Shown in pieces: positions 18,805 to 26,345 of a stretch of 64,000 nucleotides of DNA. Made by a program: the position numbers and the translations under genes. The notes below the pieces were generated by a model that saw only the letters and a program-made list of their open reading frames with translations, was not told where the DNA came from and ran no database searches. This DNA is from Salicibibacter cibi (GTDB taxonomy: Bacteria > Bacillota > Bacilli > Bacillales > Marinococcaceae): positions 682,001 through 746,000 of the forward strand of contig NZ_CP054706.1 of NCBI RefSeq assembly GCF_016495865.1, written 5' to 3'. Positions within the stretch are counted from its first letter, which is position 1. Each line of letters starts with the position of its first letter.

Positions 18805-19623
18805 GTGGAAGGCATTATCGCCATTTGGCAAAGAGATATGATCAAGTTTTTTAGAGACCGTCCACGTATGATCGGCTCCTTTTCGATGCCGGTTTTATTT
18901 TTGATCGTTTTTGGGGTTGGCATGGGCGGTGCCATGGAATCATTGGTTACAGCCGGAACCGGCGCGGAAGATTTTAATTACGTCGAATTTATTTTTCCCG
19001 GCATCGTATCAATGACGCTCCTCATGACATCTATTTTTTCATCGCTTTCGGTGATTCAGGACCGTGATTTCGGGTATATGCGCGAGATTCTCGTGTCGCC
19101 GGTTTCCCGGGTGAATATCGCGATCGGGAAAATGTTTGGGTCCGCCTCCGTTGCCTTTGTGCAAGGGGTTATGATGTTGGTGCTCATGCCATTTCTCGGC
19201 ATGCGCATCGATATTGTTTCTTTTCTACAGTTGTTGCCGGTCATGTTTATGATCGCTTGTGCGTTTTCTTCCCTCGGGTTGTTGGTGGCGAGTTTGTTAA
19301 ACTCGATGCAAGGGTTTCAACTTGTCGTCAATATTTTGGTCATGCCGATGATTTTTATGTCAGGTGCCTTGTTTCCATTGAATAATATGCCGGCATGGGT
19401 GGATTTTCTCGTCACCTTGAATCCGGTCACCTACGGCGTGGATTTAATGAAACATATTATGATCGATGTGGAGAATTTGAGTTCGATGGTGCGGGAAGAA
19501 ATGGGCTTGAACCTTACATTTTTCGGCCAACCGGTCACTACTGCCGGAGAAGTGATCTTTTTGCTCGGGTTTACTGCGCTGTTGATCTTTCTTGCCACAC
19601 TTACGTTTAGGCGTAAGAATTGA
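18805..19623 (+). CDS. ABC-2 type permease, DrrB-like
   Basis: This 272-residue membrane protein has six hydrophobic segments and the ABC2_membrane pattern (FPGIVSMTLLMTSIF, VMPMIFMSGALFPLNNMP, LNPVTYGVD). It is the membrane partner of the ATPase 17 bases upstream. I prefer GTG 18805, nine bases after GGAGG; TTG 18799 is too close to that site. The substrate is unknown. Confidence 0.9.
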   Translation: MEGIIAIWQRDMIKFFRDRPRMIGSFSMPVLFLIVFGVGMGGAMESLVTAGTGAEDFNYVEFIFPGIVSMTLLMTSIFSSLSVIQDRDFGYMREILVSPVSRVNIAIGKMFGSASVAFVQGVMMLVLMPFLGMRIDIVSFLQLLPVMFMIACAFSSLGLLVASLLNSMQGFQLVVNILVMPMIFMSGALFPLNNMPAWVDFLVTLNPVTYGVDLMKHIMIDVENLSSMVREEMGLNLTFFGQPVTTAGEVIFLLGFTALLIFLATLTFRRKN

Positions 19624-19654
19624 TGGGGGGCGACCTTTTTGCCCCTTCTCATCA

Positions 19655-19663
19655 TGCTATAAT
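19655..19663 (+). promoter_or_regulatory. Extended -10 promoter of the fic gene
   Basis: TGC-TATAAT forms an extended -10 element 43 bases upstream of the Fic start. No good -35 box is apparent, which is usual for extended -10 promoters. Confidence 0.5.
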
Positions 19664-19706
19664 ATACGTATTAGATAGCTAAAAAAAAACAGAAGATGGT
19701 GATCTC

Positions 19707-20381
19707 ATGTATCTATCTGAAGACTATTATAATGATCTGCTTGTTAGGATGGCCCATCATTCCTCAGCGATAGAAAATAATACGATATCTTTGCCTGAAT
19801 CTGTTTCCATTCTTTTGTATGATACTGTTCCTGCGAAAAAATCATTAAGGGAAGTTTTCGAAGTATTAAATCACAAAAAGGCGTTTGAGATCCTGCTTGA
19901 TCAAGTGAAGCAAACGGAAGATTACATTTCCATCGTGTGTGAGCTGCACGCAAAACTATTGGATCGCCTGCATCACGAAAGGGGTTCGTTTAAAAAAGCG
20001 GAAAATGCCATTCTCGGCGCAAACTTTCAACCAACGCTGCCTTCTCAAGTTCATGTGACGATGAGACAATGGCAAGAAAATATTGCCTATAGAGAAAGTG
20101 CCGCTTCCTCAGAACAAGCTATCATCGATATAGCGGCTTCTTCCCATCTGCAATTTGAGCGTATCCATTCATTTTCCGATGGGAATGGTCGCGTGGGGCG
20201 TATGTTTATTATTTTTCTTTTGTTGAAGTACGATCTTCCTCCTATGGTCATTGAGAAATCAGATAAGGAGCGGTATATTTTTTTATTAGCGAACCAGGAT
20301 GAAGAGGGACTGGCCGCTTTGTTTTCAGAAAAAATCACCATGGAAAAAGACAGACAGAAGAGGTTTGCAAACAAAGGGTAG
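19707..20381 (+). CDS. Fic-domain protein (probable AMP transferase)
   Basis: This 224-residue protein carries the Fic active-site loop HSFSDGNGRVGR, a close match to HPFx(D/E)GNGRxxR, with the catalytic His at its head. Near the N-terminus is the inhibitory motif SSAIENN, matching (S/T)xxxE(G/N), so this is a class II Fic protein that blocks its own ATP site. It would transfer AMP or another nucleotide phosphate to a protein Ser/Thr/Tyr. No separate antitoxin is needed, and none is seen. The ribosome-binding site (GGTGAT) is modest. Confidence 0.9.
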   Translation: MYLSEDYYNDLLVRMAHHSSAIENNTISLPESVSILLYDTVPAKKSLREVFEVLNHKKAFEILLDQVKQTEDYISIVCELHAKLLDRLHHERGSFKKAENAILGANFQPTLPSQVHVTMRQWQENIAYRESAASSEQAIIDIAASSHLQFERIHSFSDGNGRVGRMFIIFLLLKYDLPPMVIEKSDKERYIFLLANQDEEGLAALFSEKITMEKDRQKRFANKG

Positions 20382-20384
20382 ACG

Positions 20385-20747
20385 CTACTGATGATCTAAT
20401 ATTTCTTTTAGCACCCGGGCATGATTATATGATTCTTCCTTTGCCGCGAAGATAAGAGTTATGTTTTTTTCGTGGATCTCGGCGAGGGTTTTTAACCGCT
20501 CCAACGCTTCGTGTTGTTTCTCATTTTCCTGCAGTTCCTTTTTGTAGTCTTCTTTAAACGCCTGGAATTTTTCCGGATCGTGTCCGAACCACTGCCGTAA
20601 TTCTTTTGATGGCCCTGCTTCCTTTACCCATTCATCGATGAGGGCTTTCTCTTTTGATAGACCGCGCGGCCAGACGCGATCGATGAGGACGCGGTATCCG
20701 TCTGATTTTTCCGCCGCTTGGTAAATGCGTTTCATCGCAATTGGCAT
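20385..20747 (-). CDS. DUF488 family protein
   Basis: This 120-residue protein has the DUF488 hallmarks: MKRIYQAAEKSDGYRVLIDRVWPRGLSKE near the start, WFGHDPEKF in the middle and LIFAAKEESYNHA near the end. The function is unknown; members often accompany heme or redox genes. I begin at ATG 20747, preceded by AAAGGGG; a longer reading upstream would extend over the R2lox promoter. It is divergent from the R2lox gene and may share control with it. Confidence 0.88.
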   Translation of the reverse strand: MPIAMKRIYQAAEKSDGYRVLIDRVWPRGLSKEKALIDEWVKEAGPSKELRQWFGHDPEKFQAFKEDYKKELQENEKQHEALERLKTLAEIHEKNITLIFAAKEESYNHARVLKEILDHQ

Positions 20748-20764
20748 GTTTTCACCCCTTTCAT

Positions 20765-20838
20765 TGTAGAATACCCTACATTTGACGTGATTTACAGTCA
20801 ACACGGAATCTGTAAAAATAAAAATGTAAACACTTACA
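20765..20838. promoter_or_regulatory. Three dyads in the DUF488/R2lox divergent promoter
   Basis: Three inverted repeats are packed here: TGTAG-N6-CTACA (20765-20780), TTGAC-N10-GTCAA (20782-20801) and TGTAA-N4-TTACA (20825-20838). The TGTA..TACA form occurs twice. The arrangement suggests a repressor or metal/redox sensor acting on both divergent genes, but no matching regulator lies next to it. Confidence 0.5.
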
Positions 20839-20861
20839 AATATAGGGCGAGGAGGATATCG

Positions 20862-21761
20862 ATGACTCACAAACCGTTTCAAACGACAAGTGCTGCCGGT
20901 CTTCGGGAAGATTCACTACCATTTAAGCTTTTTCAGAAGGCAAAACGTTTTGGGGTTTGGAATCCGTCTGATTTGGATTTTACGCAGGATAAGAAGGATT
21001 GGGAAACATTTAGCGAGCAGCAAAAAGACGGAATCTTACGTTTGATTTCACAATTCCAAGCAGGAGAAGAGGCGGTAACAAGAGATTTGCTTCCGTTAAT
21101 CATGAGCATTTCCAACGAAGGGCGTCTTGAAGAAGAAATGTTTTTAACGACATTTTTGTTTGAGGAAGCCAAGCATACTGAATTTTTCAGAATAGTCCTA
21201 AATGAGCTTGAGGTAAAGTGGGATTTGACGGAGTACCATTCGGACACCTACCATGAAATTTTCAACGAAATCCTCCCTTCGGCAATGGAACGGCTCGTAC
21301 ACGATCAATCTCCAGAGGCGGTAGCAGAGGCGGCAACCGTTTATAACATGTTTGTGGAAGGTGTGTTGGCAGAAACCGGCTATTTTGGTTTTTATCAATC
21401 GTTGCAAAGCATTAACGCGATGCCGGCGTTATTGGAAGGGGTTGGCAATTTAAAAAGGGATGAATCCCGCCATATCGCTTATGGAACATTTTTGTTGCAA
21501 CGTATCATTAGCGAGCACCCGCACATTTATGATTTGGTTATGAAGAAAATGGAAGAATTAACACCACTCGCGATTCGGATCAATGAGGAAGGTTCGGAAG
21601 GGAATACTGATGAAGCAAAACGAAATACGATGAACTTCACGCAAAAGCAGTTGTCCACACGCATGCAAATTTTGGACAGAGCCCGTGACAAAAGACTCGA
21701 AGACATCTATAAACAAAGGGAAGACGAGGTAGGCATGGAAGAAGCGGATGCCGTACAGTAA
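20862..21761 (+). CDS. R2-like ligand-binding oxidase (R2lox)
   Basis: This 299-residue protein has the ferritin-like fold of ribonucleotide reductase R2 but the R2lox signature. Metal ligands are seen in GEEAVTRD, FEEAKHTEFF, VEGVLAETGYF and DESRHIAYG. The Val of EEAVT and a Tyr in the central helices would form the Val-Tyr ether cross-link of R2lox. Members hold a Mn/Fe cofactor and bind a fatty-acid-like ligand; the physiological reaction is unknown. ATG 20862 follows GAGGAGG. No class I reductase large subunit is nearby, which supports R2lox over NrdB. Confidence 0.9.
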   Translation: MTHKPFQTTSAAGLREDSLPFKLFQKAKRFGVWNPSDLDFTQDKKDWETFSEQQKDGILRLISQFQAGEEAVTRDLLPLIMSISNEGRLEEEMFLTTFLFEEAKHTEFFRIVLNELEVKWDLTEYHSDTYHEIFNEILPSAMERLVHDQSPEAVAEAATVYNMFVEGVLAETGYFGFYQSLQSINAMPALLEGVGNLKRDESRHIAYGTFLLQRIISEHPHIYDLVMKKMEELTPLAIRINEEGSEGNTDEAKRNTMNFTQKQLSTRMQILDRARDKRLEDIYKQREDEVGMEEADAVQ

Positions 21762-21762
21762 A

Positions 21763-21787
21763 GGATAGAGGGGGCCCCCCTCTATCC
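21763..21787. terminator. Bidirectional terminator between R2lox and SDR genes
   Basis: GGATAGAGGGGG and CCCCCTCTATCC form a 25-base near-perfect palindrome directly between two convergent stop codons. Confidence 0.75.
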
Positions 21788-21789
21788 TA

Positions 21790-22389
21790 TTAATATACCT
21801 CGTAACTCTGTCCCGTCTGTGCACCTTCGACGCTTTTTTGGTACGCGAGTGCCACCTTGCCGCCGGGAACAGGATCAAAGCCGGCAAATAGATGGCCGAT
21901 TCTTTCCGAGGATTCCTGCAAGAGGCTTGGGCTTACACTGTTAATGCGAATCCCCCGGGGCACCTCAATCGCGGCAGATTTTACAAATGAACGTATCGCG
22001 CCATTGGCCATGGCGGCAGAAGACCCTTGCGGGATGGGATCATCCATCATAACGCCGGATGTTAGAGTAAAACTACCGCCGTCGTTCATATAAGGAAGAC
22101 CAAACAGAACGAGGTTGATTTGACCTTTCATTTTACTGTTGATAGCTGTTTCATTTTTCTCTGGTGTCAGTTCCGTGATCGGTGCAAAACCGGCACTGCC
22201 GGAGGCGTTAATGACAGCATCCACGTTACCTGTTTGTTCATACATGGCGCGAATGCTGGCTTCATCTGTAATATCCACCTGTACATCCGCCCCGTTTCTA
22301 CCTGCGTGTACGATTTCGTGATTTTTGTTTAACAAATCGTACACGTTGCTTCCAATCGTTCCGCTTGCACCAACCAATAGTATTTTCAT
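21790..22389 (-). CDS. Atypical short-chain dehydrogenase
   Basis: This ~199-residue Rossmann-fold protein has the nucleotide-binding glycine motif LLVGASGTIG and NASGSAG. The usual catalytic YxxxK is replaced: the place of Tyr holds Met (SSAAMANGAIRSFVKS). A Met at this position is common in one subfamily of short 'SDR' proteins ending in VEGAQTGQxY, so this is not recent damage. The reaction is unknown. Four consecutive ATG codons follow AAAGGA; the last (22389) or the one before is the likely start. Confidence 0.85.
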   Translation of the reverse strand: MKILLVGASGTIGSNVYDLLNKNHEIVHAGRNGADVQVDITDEASIRAMYEQTGNVDAVINASGSAGFAPITELTPEKNETAINSKMKGQINLVLFGLPYMNDGGSFTLTSGVMMDDPIPQGSSAAMANGAIRSFVKSAAIEVPRGIRINSVSPSLLQESSERIGHLFAGFDPVPGGKVALAYQKSVEGAQTGQSYEVY

Positions 22390-22443
22390 CATCATCATCC
22401 TTTCTTTCCCGCTAACTATAACCGAAAATAGGTTGGTTGAAAC

Positions 22444-22568
22444 CTACATCTTTCGTAAATACTCCCTGATTTCTTTTTCAATAATTTGATCGTTATATAA
22501 GTCCGCATAAATGACAGATTGAACCTCTCCCCGATTATAGGCGGAGCATCCCTTGTCTTAAATACAGC
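22444..22568 (-). pseudogene. Unidentified C-terminal gene fragment beside IS605 debris
   Basis: On the minus strand this stretch reads ...YLRQGCSAYNRGEV... through IIEKEIREYLRKM-stop in one uninterrupted frame, with no start codon and a stop immediately upstream. The composition looks coding, but I do not recognise it. It ends where the IS605-like sequence begins and may be the tail of a gene interrupted by that insertion. Confidence 0.3.
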
Positions 22569-22582
22569 ACAGACTAAGCGTT

Positions 22583-23176
22583 TTAAGTCACCCTCGGCGA
22601 CTCTAATGCTTTCGTAAGGCTAATCAATGAAGACAAGGTCGTATATGTCCTTTTTGCCACTTCAGGTACTTTTGCCTGAAGGGACAACCATCGCTTTTCA
22701 GAAATGGTTTTTTGGATCCCTCGAACAATTTCTCCAAAAATTAGGCGCAGAGATCCATCCGGATGCACGCTGGACTTTGCGAAGTTTGTTGGTTAACGTG
22801 TACAACCGATCTTTTTCTTTGGGTTGATTGATAAACGTTCGACCCAAGACAGTGCCAGTTGCATCGATGATAGAACAAACAGCAGAATTGTTAATCCCGA
22901 GGTCCACAGCGCATATTTTTTGATTTTTGATGCTTGTCTTATTGAGTTTTACATTCGTTTCATAGCTAATATTAAGAAAATATTTTTCCCGATTTTAACG
23001 AGTTTAGGGTTACATGCCTTCCAACCCCAGACGCCGCGTTTGTATAAATCTTGATCTTTAAACGCAATATCAATCCAGACCCAATCGTTTTTGTGAAAAA
23101 TATTGATTTGGGCGGTTGTGTCTGATGTTCGTGTGAAGAGGATCATATTCACATTCTTTTTGAGGCGCCGCTCCAA
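22583..23176 (-). pseudogene. Degenerate TnpB (IS605 OrfB) remnant
   Basis: Pieces of TnpB are readable in different minus-strand frames: KNDWVWIDIAFKDQDLYKRG and GWKACNPKLVKIGK, then NISYETNVKLNKTSIKNQKI running into the RuvC-I motif AVDLGINNSAVCSIID, then LTNKLRKVQRASGW. A +1 frameshift lies in the A/T run near 22977, and another near 22740. The N-terminus and the later RuvC motifs and zinc ribbon are absent. TnpB is an RNA-guided nuclease of IS200/IS605 elements; this copy cannot be active. Confidence 0.75.
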
Positions 23177-23400
23177 GTGCAGCTATCGAAAATCATTAAT
23201 AATTTTAAAACGGTCACTTCTCGATACATTCGCAAAGAGTTTCCCGATCATTTAAGCAAAAATGACGACGCTCGGGGGCTCAAGAAGGAAAGTGTTTATT
23301 TGGACGAATCTGGGGGTGGTCACGCTTGCAGTAGTATTGGCTATATTATCCGTCGTGGCAGAAGAGTTGGTTTCATCATTCGTGAATTTAACGTGAATAA
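23165..23400 (+). pseudogene. Degenerate TnpA (IS200/IS605 Y1 transposase) fragment
   Basis: The plus strand reads QLSKIINNFKTVTSRYIRKE then FPDHLSK, the conserved C-terminal half of IS200-type Y1 transposases. The frame is disturbed after HLSK. The start and the HUH region are missing. It abuts the TnpB fragment back to back, which is not the order of an intact element and implies deletion or inversion. Confidence 0.6.
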
Positions 23401-23430
23401 AAAAACAGCCCGATCGCACGGGCTGTTTCT
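23397..23430 (-). terminator. Terminator of the betaine-binding protein gene
   Basis: CAGCCCG and CGGGCTG arms, preceded by a run of A on the plus strand (T-run on the minus strand), end eight bases from the stop codon of the minus-strand gene. Confidence 0.85.
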
Positions 23431-23437
23431 GCATTAT

Positions 23438-24340
23438 TTATTCTTGGATGTCAGTATCCAACCATTCATCAACCATGTCTCGATTATCATCAATCCACGC
23501 CTGTGCCGCATCTCGCGGTTCCATTTCATTTTCGGCGATGTCGAGCATGACTTCGTTCATATCGTCGGTTTCCCAATAGAAGTTGTCAAGAATCTGATAG
23601 GCTTCCGGTTCATCCTCTTCCAGCCCTTCTCGGACCATCGTGCGGATTTCTTCCTCTTCTTCATAAATGCCTTCCGGATCCTCGAGGAAACGAATGTCAT
23701 ATGTGTTAAATTTCCAGTGTGGTTCCCATGCCGTTACTACAATCGGTTCTTCATTTTCCATAGCGTTCCCTAATGCTGCAGTCATGGCGGCATCACTTGA
23801 CGTTTGTACAGAAATGTCTAAATCATACGCCTCAATGGCCTGCTCTGTTGAATCCACGACCCCGGCCCCAGCATCGATGCCAGTGATTTCATCAAAGTTG
23901 TCGGAATGGACTTCCTCAATACTGGTCACGTCCATATAATCCGGAACGGCTAAACCGGTGCGGTTTCCTTCCAAATTCGGACCTAGATCGATCATTTCAT
24001 CTCCATAACGTTCATAGTCCGTTGCCATATCCGAAGGTAACCAACCGGCAACAAAGCCATCCGCATCCCCTTGGGCGACACTTTGCCACATGATGGCCTG
24101 CTCGACTTGATTTAAATTCACATCATATCCTGCTTCTTCCAAAACTAGCGCAATGACATTGTTTGAAGCCACTTCGGATTCCCAGGCAACGTAGGTGAGT
24201 TCGATTTCCCCGTTTTCATCTTCGGCACCTTGCCCTTCTTCAGCTTGTCCATCTTCTTGTCCGCCATTTCCGCAAGCGCTAATGACTAGCGCACTCAGGG
24301 AGAGGGGTAATATCCATTTGCATTTTATGGAAAAATGCAT
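23438..24340 (-). CDS. Glycine betaine ABC transporter substrate-binding lipoprotein
   Basis: This is a 300-residue lipoprotein with lipobox SACG, an acidic linker and an OpuAC/ProX-type ligand domain. Aromatic-box Trp residues appear in YVAWESE, AGWLPSD and AWEPHW. The half with YVAWESE comes first and the half with GIDAGAG comes second. This is the opposite order to the paralog at 41303-42205. It would bind glycine betaine or a related compound outside the membrane. No ATPase or permease is adjacent, so it must use components elsewhere. The promoter and a palindromic operator overlap the start of the transcript, and gbsR is divergent. Confidence 0.92.
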   Translation of the reverse strand: MHFSIKCKWILPLSLSALVISACGNGGQEDGQAEEGQGAEDENGEIELTYVAWESEVASNNVIALVLEEAGYDVNLNQVEQAIMWQSVAQGDADGFVAGWLPSDMATDYERYGDEMIDLGPNLEGNRTGLAVPDYMDVTSIEEVHSDNFDEITGIDAGAGVVDSTEQAIEAYDLDISVQTSSDAAMTAALGNAMENEEPIVVTAWEPHWKFNTYDIRFLEDPEGIYEEEEEIRTMVREGLEEDEPEAYQILDNFYWETDDMNEVMLDIAENEMEPRDAAQAWIDDNRDMVDEWLDTDIQE

Positions 24341-24374
24341 GAGTAGAAAACCTCCTATTGAAATAATATAGAAT

Positions 24375-24432
24375 GTTTAATATTAACTAAATAATAGTAC
24401 GTTGACTATAACATAAATAGACGCTATGTCAA
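24375..24432 (-). promoter_or_regulatory. Promoter and putative GbsR operator of the betaine-binding protein gene
   Basis: On the minus strand TTGACA (24427-24432) and TATAGT (24405-24410) are spaced by 16 bases. Just downstream, 24375-24392 reads GTTTAATATTAACTAAAT on the plus strand. It matches the palindrome at 25468-25485 in 13 of 18 positions. Confidence 0.6.
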
Positions 24433-24463
24433 CGGATATTCGAATTTTTCGGCACTCCTGCGA

Positions 24464-24492
24464 TTGAATTTTTCATTGGGTGTCGGTATAAT
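24464..24492 (+). promoter_or_regulatory. Promoter of the gbsR-like gene
   Basis: TTGAAT (24464-24469) and TATAAT (24487-24492) are separated by 17 bases, 61 bases upstream of the start codon. A CGTTAA-CT-TTAACG palindrome at 24530-24543 sits next to the ribosome-binding site and may serve autoregulation. Confidence 0.65.
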
Positions 24493-24553
24493 TTAGATTA
24501 AATCAATTTTAAATGATTCGAATTTCTGTCGTTAACTTTAACGAGGTGATGTA

Positions 24554-25105
24554 ATGGATGATATACGAAAGGAAAAAGAAGCCGAGTTGGAAGAGGGTAA
24601 TCGATCCATCGAGGATAGTATTGCCGATACCATGGATATATACGGCTACACGCGTTCCGTTGGGCGGATTTATGCTATATTGTATTTGCATGGCGAGCCG
24701 ATGACGCTTGATGATTTGCGGCATGAATTGGGCATGAGCAAAGGAAGTATGAGTCTGGGCGTACGCAGGTTGATGGACGATAAACTCATTCACCGTGTTT
24801 TCAGAAAAGGAGAACGGAAGGATTTGTATCAGGCAGAACAGGATTATTTTAAATTCTTCACAAGTGTTTTTTCGCGTCGTTGGCAAAGGGAAGCAAGTGT
24901 GAACATGCAGGGCGTCCGTCAGGCTCAGCCACGATATGAAGCATTGATTGACGATCCGGATACGCCCGAGGATATCAGAGAAGATGCCAAACGAAAACTT
25001 GAAAAAATTACAGGGTCTCTGCCTTACTATGATTTCCTGGACTTGCTCGTTGCTAAAACGGAATCCGGTGAGTTATTTCAGATGTTATTAGATGAAAAAA
25101 AATAA
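24554..25105 (+). CDS. GbsR/MarR-type transcriptional regulator of betaine metabolism
   Basis: This 183-residue regulator has the GbsR/OpcR layout: an N-terminal helix, a winged helix (MTLDDLRHELGMSKGSMSLGVRRL) and a C-terminal dimer/effector part ending in ESGELFQML. In Bacillus, GbsR represses choline-to-betaine genes and choline uptake and responds to choline; OpcR and OpuAR are close relatives. It lies divergent to a betaine-binding protein gene and upstream of the HAD/ABC and betBA units. RBS GAGGTGAT. Its TAA stop lies inside the target duplication of MITE C copy 1, and its terminator is now 260 bp downstream. Confidence 0.9.
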   Translation: MDDIRKEKEAELEEGNRSIEDSIADTMDIYGYTRSVGRIYAILYLHGEPMTLDDLRHELGMSKGSMSLGVRRLMDDKLIHRVFRKGERKDLYQAEQDYFKFFTSVFSRRWQREASVNMQGVRQAQPRYEALIDDPDTPEDIREDAKRKLEKITGSLPYYDFLDLLVAKTESGELFQMLLDEKK

Positions 25106-25106
25106 T

Positions 25107-25353
25107 GGGTCAACACTAAAATCAATGGTTGATATTCGTGATTAAATATGGTAACACCACTAGCGAGCGAAGGAAAAACACGTAGACTCCTGTGGGAAAG
25201 CGCAGGGCGAAGACCCCGCAGGAAAAAAGCGAACTTCTTTTTTTTCGAGGAGGCTGAGCTCGGGGCCCACGGAAAGCGTAGGGTTTTTCCGTAGCGGTCA
25301 CTACCAATCATAATTGCCCCTAGTTTGTCAGCCATAGATTTTGGTGAAGAGCC
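25107..25353 (+). repeat. MITE C, copy 1 (247 bp, perfect 8-bp target duplication)
   Basis: The left end GGGTCAACACTAAAATC and right end GATTTTGGTGAAGAGCC form ~27-bp imperfect inverted repeats. AAAATAAT flanks both sides (25099-25106 and 25354-25361), a perfect 8-bp duplication as made by ISL3-type transposases; the ISL3 assignment is tentative. The interior is a long GC-rich imperfect palindrome without a gene. An almost identical copy in the opposite direction lies at 32057-32303. Confidence 0.93.
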
Positions 25354-25364
25354 AAAATAATGAG

Positions 25365-25397
25365 AAAAAAATCAGCGTCTAAGCGCTGGTTTTTTTA
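25365..25397 (+). terminator. Original terminator of gbsR, displaced by MITE C
   Basis: The CAGCG and CGCTG arms are flanked by an A-run and followed by seven T. It lies four bases beyond the right target duplication of the MITE. Before insertion it would have stood about ten bases after the gbsR stop codon. Confidence 0.75.
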
Positions 25398-25424
25398 GTT
25401 CCTCATCTTTAGACGGTACTAAAT

Positions 25425-25486
25425 TTGACTTATTTCGACAACCTGATATAATACAATAATAGTTAACGTTTAATGAAAATTAAACG
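25425..25486 (+). promoter_or_regulatory. Promoter and palindromic operator of the HAD/ABC operon
   Basis: TTGACT (25425-25430) and TATAAT (25447-25452) are spaced by 16 bases. Fifteen bases after the -10 box is the perfect palindrome CGTTTAAT-GAAA-ATTAAACG (25467-25486). The position just after the transcription start suits a repressor. The 18-bp core recurs at betB in 16 of 18 positions. Confidence 0.75.
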
Positions 25487-25539
25487 ATTAAAATATTGTA
25501 AATTAAATATTAAAGTGAGGTGATGAAGTTCTGGCTGAA

Positions 25540-26286
25540 TTGCAAGTAAATGGCCACCAATATAATATACGGGGTATTTTGTTTGATAAAGATGGGACCC
25601 TTCTTGATCTACACTTGCTATGGAGTTCTTGGTTTCATCAGCTTTTGGTGAAGATTAAAAATAAGCAACCAGGGGTTACGTTTAGTGATGAGGAAGTAGC
25701 AAAGGATCTAGGGGTGCATACTGAACAGCATCTTATTTTACCTAGAGGTCCCTTGGCGATAGGAACAATGCGGGACAGTGCCATTATTGTTGCTTTACAC
25801 CTATATCGGCAGAAACTCCCGTGGAATGAAGCAGTTCAAACGGTGCGGAACACTATGGAGGATGTCAATGCAACGATTGATTGGGATCGATATTTGCAAC
25901 CGCTTCAAGGATTGATATCTTTTTTGGAAAAAGCGTCTCAAAATGACGTGCAGATGGCGGTCGTTACATCCGACGATACGGATATTGCCGAGGAACACTT
26001 ACATTTATTGAATATCCATCATTTTTTTCATAGTATCATAGGATCTGACCAAATTGACCGGCCTAAACCTTTTCCTGACATTGGGCATAAGGCATGTCAA
26101 AAACTAATGGTTGATCCGACGCATGTCGCTGTCATTGGGGATACAAACGGCGATATGAATTTGGGTGACAATTTGAATGCAAAGGTTAATATCGGAGTCG
26201 TTGCCCATGACGATCCAAATGCTTCGCACTTGACTGATGCTGATCATATTATTCATGACTATGGTGAATTATCGATCCATACATGA
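25540..26286 (+). CDS. HAD-family phosphatase
   Basis: This ~248-residue HAD hydrolase has motif I FDKDGTLLD (nucleophile Asp first), motif II TSD (VVTSDD), a Lys region at RPKPFPD and motif IV GDTNGDMNLGDN. It has a helical cap and no signal peptide, so it acts on a phosphorylated small molecule in the cytoplasm. Position as first gene before a binding-protein-dependent importer suggests it dephosphorylates the imported compound. The start is uncertain: TTG 25540 is the first usual start codon but lies 19 bases after GAGGTGAT; CTG 25531 is better spaced. Confidence 0.85.
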   Translation: MQVNGHQYNIRGILFDKDGTLLDLHLLWSSWFHQLLVKIKNKQPGVTFSDEEVAKDLGVHTEQHLILPRGPLAIGTMRDSAIIVALHLYRQKLPWNEAVQTVRNTMEDVNATIDWDRYLQPLQGLISFLEKASQNDVQMAVVTSDDTDIAEEHLHLLNIHHFFHSIIGSDQIDRPKPFPDIGHKACQKLMVDPTHVAVIGDTNGDMNLGDNLNAKVNIGVVAHDDPNASHLTDADHIIHDYGELSIHT

Positions 26287-26345
26287 TTCATTTGGGAAAT
26301 GGTCAAAAAATGGTTATTTTTAACTGAAAAGGAGCGATTGAATAC

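Noticed and set aside
20862..21761. Ribonucleotide reductase small subunit NrdB/NrdF
   Set aside because: The metal-site sequence EEAVTRD and lack of an nrdA/nrdE partner fit R2lox, not a reductase subunit.
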